Part shown: positions 56,509 through 64,000 of the stretch, in pieces
Numbering within the stretch: the first letter of the stretch is position 1
Layout of the letters: each line of letters begins with the position of its first letter
Assembly (NCBI GenBank): GCA_038373885.1
Contig: JAWZYV010012528.1
Location: 358,694 to 422,693, forward strand
Direction of reading: 5' to 3'
Length of the DNA: 64,000 bases
Source of the DNA: Cheiracanthium punctorium
Taxonomy: Eukaryota; Arthropoda; Arachnida; Araneae; Cheiracanthiidae
Made by a program: the position numbers and the translations under genes
The notes under the pieces: generated by a model
Database searches by the model: none
Told to the model about the DNA's origin: nothing
Seen by the model: only the letters and a program-made list of their open reading frames with translations

Positions 56509-59500
56509 TCCTCCCCCCCCCCCGGAAGAAGCACCGTTACTTTTGTTATGGGTCTTGTCTTAACACCACTCTCAGTCTGAATGTTTATTACTCTGATTTT
56601 CTTGTCAGCACCAGGAAAAACTTGGGTAACTCGACCCAATTTCCACTGTAACGGTGGGGCTTGTGCATCGTGTATTACGACTAGATCACCAACTTTCACA
56701 TCATCCTTACGAGAACACCATTTTGGTCGATGTTGTAAATTAGGAAGGTAGTCCCTGGACCATCTTGACCAAAACTGCTGTTTGATTTTGTTAATTAGCT
56801 GCCACCGTGTGGATAGGTTTAAGGTGGCAAGGGGTGGTGATTCAGGGATTTCAAGCAGCGGAGTACCGATAAGAAAATGTCCAGGGGTGAGAGCACGGAC
56901 ATCTGTAGGATCGGAAGACACAGGTATGAGAGGTCTTGAGTTGATACAAGCCTCTATTTGGCAGAGCAACGTGCTCAGTTCTTCGAAATTCAAAAGAGTC
57001 GATTTACAAGCCTTGATGAGATGATTCTTAGTCAGTTTTACGGACGCTTCCCATAGTCCACCGAAATGAGGGGAATACGGCGGTATAAAATGCCACTTTA
57101 TTAGTTGATTCGCAAAAAAATTCTGAACATCGTTAGACTGAAGTAATTTAAACAATTCTTTCAGTTGATTAGAGAGGCCTCTGAAGTTTTTTCCATTATC
57201 AGAAAAAATATCTGATGGGAGACCACGTCTACCAATGAATCTTTTGAAAGCCGCTAGCAGTGCTTGTGTTGATAAATCTGAAACCGCTTCTAAATGTACT
57301 GCCTTGGTACACATGCAAATAAATACGCAAACGTAGGATTTAAGTTTGATTTTACTTCTGAGTACGTTTGGTTTCGTCAGAAAAGGACCTGCGTAATCGA
57401 GCCCAGTTTTCGAAAAAGGTCGAGTAGGTGTTATTCTATGTTCTGGTAAATCACCCATTAACTGCTGACATGTTCGAGCCTTTAAACGTTTGCATAGAAG
57501 ACATTTACTAATTACTTTACGTACAGTGGAGCGTCCATCAACAAACCAATATTTTTGTCGAAGTAGTGAAAGTACTAGTTGTGGGCCACCGTGAAATGAT
57601 TTATGATGGTAATGACGTATGATCGAGTCAGTCAAATAATTATTCTTTGGGAGGAGCATTGGATGCTTTTGATCTTCCTCTAAAGTTTGATGCTGAGATA
57701 GTCGCCCTCCTACTCTAATGATTCCATCTGTGTCGAGAAAGATGTTAAGAGGCAAGAGCTTGCTGTTTTTAGGAAGAGGAAGTCTCTTTTTCAAATGTTT
57801 GATTTCTTCATGAAAATCTGACTTTTGTACTGCTCGAATAATAATCTTGGTTGCATTTTCTATCTCTTCTGATGAAAGTACACCATTAAGTTTTGGGGTT
57901 TTGGAATTCTTTATGAATCGCGTGCACCAAGCAATTACCCGAATGAGGCGTAAGAATGACGAATATTTCTTGATGATGTCTAATAGATATTCGTTTTGGC
58001 TTTTGATTCCAATATTGGAAACTACTGTTACTGACTTTTCTTCTAATTTTACGTCTTCTTCATGAGAAGGCAATAGACTAGTAGAGGGAAATTGCAAACA
58101 GTCCTGACTTAACCAATGCGGTCCAGACCACCACAGATTGTGAACTTTAAGCTTGAAAGCAGATATACCGCGTGAAGCACAGTCGGCTGGATTCTCTTGA
58201 CTCCTTACATGATGCCAAGATGCTTCAGAAGTCAGTTCTTGAATTTTTGAGATTCGATTAGCCACGAACGTTTTCCATCTAGTTGGTGATGACTTCAACC
58301 AATCTAAGACGATTTGTGAATCGGAAAAGAGAAAAACCTCATTGACTTGTATAATCTTTCTTAGTGATTCGACAACCACGATGTAGAGTTGAGAAAGAAG
58401 AAGAGCTGCCATGAGCTCTAATCTTGGCAATGTTAATACTTTCACTGGAGCTACTCTTGTCTTAGACGTGATAATTGCAACATGTACTTTTCCTGAATCA
58501 AACTGGGTTCTTAAGTAAAGGACTGCTGCATAAGCGCGCTGAGATGAATCGGCAAATCCTACTAGTTGAATAGTTTTGATGGTACCTTCTTCGGACAGAT
58601 ATCTTGGAATCTCGATTTCAGCTAAATGGTGCATCTGATTTCTGAATTGAGCCCATTTTTCAGCAATGATGTCTGTCACTGGATCATCCCACGAGATACT
58701 TTCCTTCCACAGGTCCTGCATTAAGATTTTAAGCTGAATAGTAGTAGGTGACAGAAATCCAAGAGGATCGTAAATCTTGGCAATATTGGAAAGAAGTTGT
58801 CTCTTCGTGAGTCTAACTTCAGGAGGTGAATTGATCTTGATTCGGAATGTATCTTCTTTAGCATCCCAGATGATTCCTAAGATTTTAATTGCTTGATCTT
58901 CTTCGATTTGTAGAGATCCTGACGGACTTCTCATTTCTGGTGGTAATGATTCTAATACTGATGATCTATTTGAAGCCCATTTTCGAATTGGAAAACCTCC
59001 TTTCTTCATGAGTTCAATCACTTGAGTAACTAATTTTTCGGCTTCTTCCCTTGAATTTGTTCCAGTTAAAAGATCGTCGACGTAGAAATCTTCTAGAACA
59101 ACTTTGGATGCTTCAGGAAAATTTTCGAATTCATCTCTAGCAAGTTGCTGGATTGTGCGAATCGATAAGTATGGAGCACAAGCAGTTCCATAAGACACGG
59201 TAAGAAGTTGGAATTCTTGCAGTGGTTGCTCGGGGCTGTCTCTCCAAAATATTCGTTGGTAATCCACGTCTTTTTCATCAACCAGAATCTGCCTAAACAT
59301 CTTTTCTATATCACTTGTCAGGGCAATACTGTGCGATCTGAATTTTAGAAGAATGTTAAACAGCTCCTTTTGAAGCTTAGGGCCTGTGTGAAGAATATTA
59401 TTTAACGAAATCCCTGATGTAGTCTTCGCGGATGCGTCGAATACTACTCTCAACTTTGTAGTCTCAGACTGCTCTCTAATAACTCCAAAATGTGGCATAT

Positions 59501-61370
59501 AATAACATTGGGATGGAAGTTGTGCTACTGGATTTGAAACAATTCTCATATGACCCAACTCTTCATACTCTTGCATAAATTTTACATATTGATTTTTGAG
59601 TCCTTGATTATCCTGAAGGCGTTTTTCTAAGGAAAAGAATCTTCTCTTAGCTTGAATTTTTGAGTCTCCTAAAACACCTTCCTTCTTGAAGGGTAGCTTG
59701 ACAACATACCTACCATCACAATTTCTTGTCGTGTGCTCTTGGTAGAATTTTTCACATTCCTGGTCTTCAACTGAAAGACAATTAACTTCTGGAACTGATT
59801 CGACTTCCCAAAACTTTGTTATTCTGTTATCCAAGTCTACAAGAGTATGAAAACTAACTAGATTCATGACATTCTTTGCACTCGGAGCAGCTTCACAAAT
59901 TTGCCCTGAAAGCAGCCAACCCAATTTGGAATTTAGAGCTGAAGGTTGATTCCTATTACCAGAAATTTTACCATATTGAATTAACTCAAAAAATATATCA
60001 GCTCCCAGAATAATGTCCACCGGACGACTGATATAAAAGAAAGGATCAGCTAACTGAAGTCCTGAAAGGTGAGGCCAATCAAAACTTGAGATTTGAAAGT
60101 TCGGCAAATCGCAGGTGAGTTTATTTACAACGAGTGCATTTATTGAGAATGTTTCTTGACTGAAGTGGGGAGTAAAATTAAGTTCGACTCTTTTAGTAGC
60201 TAAAGCAGCAACCTTGTTCTCTAGCCCTAAAATTGTACTCTCTGATTCATAAAGTGGTAGACCAAGATTTTTACAGCAAGACTCTGTGATTAAAGATGCC
60301 TGGGAACCCCCGTCAATTAAGACTCGACATTCAACGAATTGTCCCTGATAGTTTTTAACGTTGACAATTGCTGTAGAAAGCAAAATTGAATTTGAATTGT
60401 GCATGTGGCCAGTCAAACAAAACTGTTGTTCTTGAGACATAGAAGGCGGCTGAGCTGTACTTTGGCCAGTGGGCCGACTTTGAGTGGATTCATCAGGAGG
60501 GGTGTCTCTCGAAGTTGGTCTAACAGTGTGCAAGGAGGTGTGATGTTTCTTTTTGCATACGCGACATACTGTACTGAATTTGCAGGAAGATACGTTATGA
60601 TTACCACGTAGACAGTTATAACAGAGTTTATTGTCCTTCACAAAACATCGTCGATCGTCTACGCTCATTTTAAGGAATTTTTCACAATTGTGTAATGAAT
60701 GAGAAGCAAGGCAAAGTTTACAAGAATCTTTAACTGGGTTCACAACAGTCTTTAGAACGTATGGTTTATGTGGTAATTTAACTAATTTCTCATTAGGTTG
60801 AACATTCCTGACACCCTGTAGACTTCGGGCTTGTTTTTCCAAAAATGAAAGAAAATTATCTAACGAAGGAAAGCTCTTATCTTCTAGAGTTAACTCCCAT
60901 TTAACTTTAATAGAATCTTCTAATTTGTTTTGTAACGTATATACTATCAGTATTTCAACTAGTTGATTTTGTTCTAATCCTAAGGTTTTAAAATTTCTAA
61001 GAACTTCATTACAAACATCTATCATAACTCTGATGGATTCAGAGGTCGATTTCACACTCCTTAAACTGAAAATCTTTTTACACTGAGAAAATGCCAATTC
61101 CCTATTGTTATCGAATCGATTCAAAAGCGTATCCCATGCATGTTTGTAATTTTCGTTCGTTATAGCGAATCCTCTAATTAATCTTGAAGCATCCGAACTT
61201 ACTGAGTTTTGCAGATACTGCAATTTTTGAATGTCTGTTAAGGCTTCATTTGAATCTATTGAACTTAAAAATATCGATTTAAAACTCAACCATTCATCAA
61301 AGTTTCCTGAGAATGAAGGTAGATCATATTTAGGGAGATTTATACTTGTATAAGGAGCGACAGTACTCTC
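56487..61370 (-). CDS. gag-pol: BEL/Pao gag-pol polyprotein, partial at its N-terminus
   Basis: An uninterrupted frame of 1600 codons from 61289 (27 more open codons upstream to 61370, none ATG). Numbering from 61289: the gag domain DUF1759 spans ~1-155. Zinc-knuckle clusters lie at ~190-255, including a CCHC at C223, C226, H231, C236. A retropepsin-like protease (DUF1758) has its active site in VLIDGGSQ (D326). RT has D660 in LTSDIEKMF and YVDD at 736-739. Pao RNase H has D913, E958, D990 and D1036. The integrase zinc domain has HYHHKSFHGG and C1263/C1266, and the DDE core has D1298, D1364 and E1414. A C-terminal DUF5641-like region (1510-1590) follows. All catalytic residues I looked for are present. 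It would make particle proteins and the enzymes to copy and insert the element, but the start codon and the first part of gag are gone. I see no frameshift. Confidence 0.95.
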   Translation of the reverse strand, partial: ESTVAPYTSINLPKYDLPSFSGNFDEWLSFKSIFLSSIDSNEALTDIQKLQYLQNSVSSDASRLIRGFAITNENYKHAWDTLLNRFDNNRELAFSQCKKIFSLRSVKSTSESIRVMIDVCNEVLRNFKTLGLEQNQLVEILIVYTLQNKLEDSIKVKWELTLEDKSFPSLDNFLSFLEKQARSLQGVRNVQPNEKLVKLPHKPYVLKTVVNPVKDSCKLCLASHSLHNCEKFLKMSVDDRRCFVKDNKLCYNCLRGNHNVSSCKFSTVCRVCKKKHHTSLHTVRPTSRDTPPDESTQSRPTGQSTAQPPSMSQEQQFCLTGHMHNSNSILLSTAIVNVKNYQGQFVECRVLIDGGSQASLITESCCKNLGLPLYESESTILGLENKVAALATKRVELNFTPHFSQETFSINALVVNKLTCDLPNFQISSFDWPHLSGLQLADPFFYISRPVDIILGADIFFELIQYGKISGNRNQPSALNSKLGWLLSGQICEAAPSAKNVMNLVSFHTLVDLDNRITKFWEVESVPEVNCLSVEDQECEKFYQEHTTRNCDGRYVVKLPFKKEGVLGDSKIQAKRRFFSLEKRLQDNQGLKNQYVKFMQEYEELGHMRIVSNPVAQLPSQCYYMPHFGVIREQSETTKLRVVFDASAKTTSGISLNNILHTGPKLQKELFNILLKFRSHSIALTSDIEKMFRQILVDEKDVDYQRIFWRDSPEQPLQEFQLLTVSYGTACAPYLSIRTIQQLARDEFENFPEASKVVLEDFYVDDLLTGTNSREEAEKLVTQVIELMKKGGFPIRKWASNRSSVLESLPPEMRSPSGSLQIEEDQAIKILGIIWDAKEDTFRIKINSPPEVRLTKRQLLSNIAKIYDPLGFLSPTTIQLKILMQDLWKESISWDDPVTDIIAEKWAQFRNQMHHLAEIEIPRYLSEEGTIKTIQLVGFADSSQRAYAAVLYLRTQFDSGKVHVAIITSKTRVAPVKVLTLPRLELMAALLLSQLYIVVVESLRKIIQVNEVFLFSDSQIVLDWLKSSPTRWKTFVANRISKIQELTSEASWHHVRSQENPADCASRGISAFKLKVHNLWWSGPHWLSQDCLQFPSTSLLPSHEEDVKLEEKSVTVVSNIGIKSQNEYLLDIIKKYSSFLRLIRVIAWCTRFIKNSKTPKLNGVLSSEEIENATKIIIRAVQKSDFHEEIKHLKKRLPLPKNSKLLPLNIFLDTDGIIRVGGRLSQHQTLEEDQKHPMLLPKNNYLTDSIIRHYHHKSFHGGPQLVLSLLRQKYWFVDGRSTVRKVISKCLLCKRLKARTCQQLMGDLPEHRITPTRPFSKTGLDYAGPFLTKPNVLRSKIKLKSYVCVFICMCTKAVHLEAVSDLSTQALLAAFKRFIGRRGLPSDIFSDNGKNFRGLSNQLKELFKLLQSNDVQNFFANQLIKWHFIPPYSPHFGGLWEASVKLTKNHLIKACKSTLLNFEELSTLLCQIEACINSRPLIPVSSDPTDVRALTPGHFLIGTPLLEIPESPPLATLNLSTRWQLINKIKQQFWSRWSRDYLPNLQHRPKWCSRKDDVKVGDLVVIHDAQAPPLQWKLGRVTQVFPGADKKIRVINIQTESGVKTRPITKVTVLLPGGGEDVEFREL

Positions 61371-61375
61371 TTAAT

Positions 61376-61652
61376 AATCAAGAGTGAAAAACCAGTGCTG
61401 AGGAGTGATATATCACCCTACCTTCGTGACAAAAATCAGCCAACCTCCATAGAGTGAGAAATCACTATTCTGAAGAGTGACATTTCTGACTCTGGACTAG
61501 GAGTGAGAATTCAAAAACCCACTCCGGGAAAGAGTGCCTCACTCTAAGGAAAGGGTGACAGCACGCCATCCCTTAAAGAGTGGAGCGCTCTGATCAAGAG
61601 TGAGCTATGACCCTTTTTAAGAGTGACCGCCACTTTTTATAGGGTGATTATT
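61376..61652. repeat. GAGTGA-rich short-motif repeat
   Basis: About a dozen copies of (A/G)GAGTGA or its complement in ~275 bp, unevenly spaced (for example AAGAGTGA at 61380, 61465 and 61619). No clear unit length and no terminal repeats. It forms the junction with the truncated BEL element. Confidence 0.75.
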
Positions 61653-61802
61653 CGAGACCGTATCCAGGGGTCCGGACCCTCCCCCCTCCCAAAAAAATTG
61701 ATTTTTGTTAATAAAATAATAATAATGACGTCTTTTTGTGAAAAATTCTGCCTTTTCCACGGTTTGGACCCTGCCTGAAATTTTTGTCTGGGTACGGCCC
61801 TG
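61653..61802. mobile_element. hAT-type MITE (family C, copy 3)
   Basis: A 150-bp element with ends CGAGACCGTATCC and GGGTACGGCCCTG (complement CAGGGCCGTACCC). The interior shares GGGGTCCGGACCC and TTCTGCCTTTTCCACGG with the copy near 50.8 kb. The flanking 8-mers match only loosely. Confidence 0.8.
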
Positions 61803-61864
61803 GATTTATTCCTTGCATATGCCTTGCTTCTGGCTATCACTATTTTAGGGAAATTAAAATAATT

Positions 61865-61867
<3 letters not shown>

Positions 61868-61900
<33 letters not shown>
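61868..61900. repeat. (TA)n microsatellite
   Basis: Uninterrupted alternating TA. Confidence 0.95.
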
Positions 61901-61903
<3 letters not shown>

Positions 61904-61949
61904 TGTATCTGGTAACAGCATTGATTATTATTATTTTTTAAATATTTGG

Positions 61950-62960
61950 CAAACATTAAAAGATATTTTCTATATAGCATCAATATTTATCCAATCTTGT
62001 GAATTCATTGAAAATAAAATCCAATATTATAAATTTAATATTTTGCCCATTTGAAGTCAAATTTTAATACTATTGAATCTTAAAGTATTTGAAATTTATC
62101 AATAATATTGAGTGTATATTAGAAATATTTCCAATATTATTAAGTACTAATTACTTTTAATTATTAAAATTTACATATATGTGAATACTTTGAGAGTAAA
62201 GACCACTTCCAGTATTGGTAAAAACTAGAGTTTAGCCCTGATATATGCTCAAAATGTTATTATTATTTGTAAAATTTTAATTAACATATGAAGTGTGTAT
62301 TGAAATATTAATTATATATTGAGAATATTTCTGAAGCAGTCTCACTACCAATGAACTTTTAAATATTAACTCAATATTGTGAAAACATTGATATCAAAAA
62401 CCAATAATATTACAAAGTAGTAAGTGAACACATTGAGAATAAACAGTTTCCAATATTGGTAAATAAAATTCCAATATTGGTAAAAATTAGCATTTAGGTC
62501 TGATAAATTCTCAAAATAACATTATACTTTCAGTATGACTATACTAATACCTTTTTCCACTGAATTTAACATACAAAAAAATATATTCTTAATATAGGGT
62601 TGTATTGGAAATATTTTTGAAGTAGTCCTCAATTGATAAATTTTTTAATGTTAACTCAATATTGTTAAAAAAAATTGAAAACAAAGATCAACTGTAACTT
62701 CGTCAAATGTATCAAATGTAACTTCGTACAAAGTAGGAAAGTTAATATTTGCCTCAGATATATTTAAAATGCATTTATAGTATTTGATATACATTGGAAA
62801 TATATTCAATATGGATAAGTAATTACTTTAACATAACTTTATACCATTTTTAATTTTTTTGGTTAATATTTACTCAATATTACACTGGGAATAAAGCTAG
62901 TATTGGTAAAAAGTAGAAAGTTGATATTTAACCTTTATATTGTAAAAATTATAAAACTTT
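61950..62960. repeat. Degenerate ~265-bp tandem array
   Basis: The order CTGATA.ATKCTCAAAAT, then TTTAAYAWA, a TGTATTGGAAATATTT block, TGAAG.AGTC, TTAACTCAATATTGT and CCAATATTGGTAAA recurs at roughly 62240, 62505 and later, strongly diverged. About three to four units. No coding. Confidence 0.55.
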
Positions 62961-64000
62961 GCTGCTATTGAATTTAAATTAAATATATTTAAAATGTATC
63001 TGCAATATCGAGCGCCTTGAAAATATTCTTCATATCGTACAAGTAAATATTTTTGCCGCATTTACCTCCCCCCCCCCAAGTTTGTCCATAGGCAATCTTT
63101 AATACATCATAGATGGATATTGGGTATATCTATTAGAAGTCCAACATAAAATAGATTTCTCTATTAGAAATTTGAGGTGTGATCTCTCTAATGAGTAAAT
63201 AACATCTATAACATACAGGTATCTGTATATATGTAGCATAGTTATAATACTTAAACTTCCAGAAGATCTCAAATATCCCAAAAATGGCTATCTATTTCAT
63301 ATTCAAAATATCCAAAGATCAGAAATTGATACTTATTTCATATCCAGAACTTCTTAGATATCTATTTCTGGGCTATCTTGGATTATTGTCATGATCAGAA
63401 TGATCCATAACAGCTGGAAAATAAATTTTACGTAGCTCAATGGTACAAGTAATATCTGACCCCATGCATTTTTAGATTCTTGCTTTCATTCCAGTGAGTG
63501 AAATGTGGACTGTTGACACAAAACATACAGTATTTAAAATAACAGCCTATTCTGAAATCAAACAGATTAAGAAGGAGTACAGAATTTCATTTTAATAATC
63601 AGATGATGGCATCACTAAAAGGTACCCCCAAGAGTTCCACATGGTTACTAAAACAAACCTCCATAACTTCTAGATCTATTTAGTTACAGAATTTGTTAAC
63701 AGTTTATGTTTTGTTTGGTTAGTCTAAACGTAACAGGAATAGAAGTGAAAGTTTCAAAATGCTTGGAGGTGATCTGTATAGCCATTGAGCTATGTAAAAT
63801 CCATCGGCAGGAGATTTATAAGAATTTTCTTTGTCTGCAGTACTATAACTTCATTTGAGGTAATCTGTGATCAAACAAGAATAGAAATAAGAGTTTCGGA
63901 CATCCACATTACTCAACAGTGTGCAGAAATATTTGATATGTTCAATGTTACCTTTTCTCCTGCTGAAATAAAAAATCCCTGAAAGCTTATTTTTTACCTA
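62961..64000. other. AT-rich stretch without a recognisable gene
   Basis: Loosely recurring AGATATC/TATCTATTT motifs occur at 63115-63390. The small open frame at 63785-63982 is unrecognised. Nothing else supported. Confidence 0.45.

Larger units (their letters stand above)
56059..61370 (-). mobile_element. BEL/Pao LTR retrotransposon, 5' truncated
   Basis: The element has a 3' LTR, a purine tract and a complete pol, but no 5' LTR, primer-binding site or gag start. The coding sequence meets unrelated GAGTGA-rich repeat at about 61370. The missing part would normally hold the LTR, leader and the first part of gag. Confidence 0.9.

Noticed and set aside
60399..60611. Open frames opposite or out of frame with the BEL polyprotein
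   Set aside because: Shadows of the real 1600-codon frame.

Overview
The window is AT-rich (my estimate by eye is about two thirds A+T), eukaryotic, and made almost entirely of transposable elements and their debris. There are no operons, Shine-Dalgarno sites, rRNA genes or intact tRNA genes, and I recognise no host protein-coding gene with certainty. The mix of elements (Tc1 DD34E, pogo/Tigger, mariner-like with a DUF4817-type N-terminus, Ty1/copia, BEL/Pao, hAT MITEs and a tRNA-derived SINE) fits an arthropod, and several of the Tc1 and SINE motifs resemble what is abundant in spider genomes. Arthropod is a strong inference; spider is a guess from remembered motif style. Layout: 1-1.47 kb is a decayed Tc1 transposon. 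3.36-3.92 kb is a decayed mariner-like transposase. 4.17-4.41 kb is a possible LTR-retrotransposon end. 4.95-11.9 kb is a patchwork of a SINE fragment, hAT-type MITEs with readable 8-bp target duplications, tandem repeats, a 639-bp TA-flanked MITE (family A) and part of a hAT element. 11.9-19.1 kb is a four-level nest: a ~170-bp tandem repeat is split by a family A MITE, which is split five bases from its tip by a complete Ty1/copia element (12231-17274), and the MITE is split again by ~0.95 kb that itself carries a hAT MITE. 19.5-23.4 kb holds a Tigger-like MITE and a nearly full-length but coding-dead pogo element. 25.5-26.2 kb holds a 42-bp minisatellite inside a dispersed repeat, next to a Tc1 N-terminal fragment. 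27.3-42 kb has several TIR-bounded elements (one with a TTAA-flanked piggyBac-type MITE inside), a ~500-bp imperfect palindrome, a SINE, a short segment between 12-bp direct repeats and a decayed Tc1 copy. 42-56 kb is AT-rich with duplicated blocks, MITEs and minus-strand exon-like signals that could be the end of a host gene or a non-coding RNA. 56.06-61.37 kb is a BEL/Pao retrotransposon with an uninterrupted 1600-codon reading frame and a 3' LTR, but no 5' LTR and no start codon. 61.4-64 kb is repeats and AT-rich sequence. The retroelement genes work as units: copia (gag, protease, integrase, RT/RNase H in the copia order) and BEL (gag, protease, RT, RNase H, integrase) are each one polyprotein on the minus strand. 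Copia is the youngest datable insertion: its LTRs match by eye except for one indel, yet its reading frame has several frame breaks. BEL is the opposite: an intact frame with a lost 5' end. I found no convincing undescribed system. The leads most worth checking are the apparent elongator tRNA-Met half as copia primer, the ~500-bp fold-back at 35.4-35.9 kb, and the phase-matched minus-strand exons at 47.99-51.3 kb.
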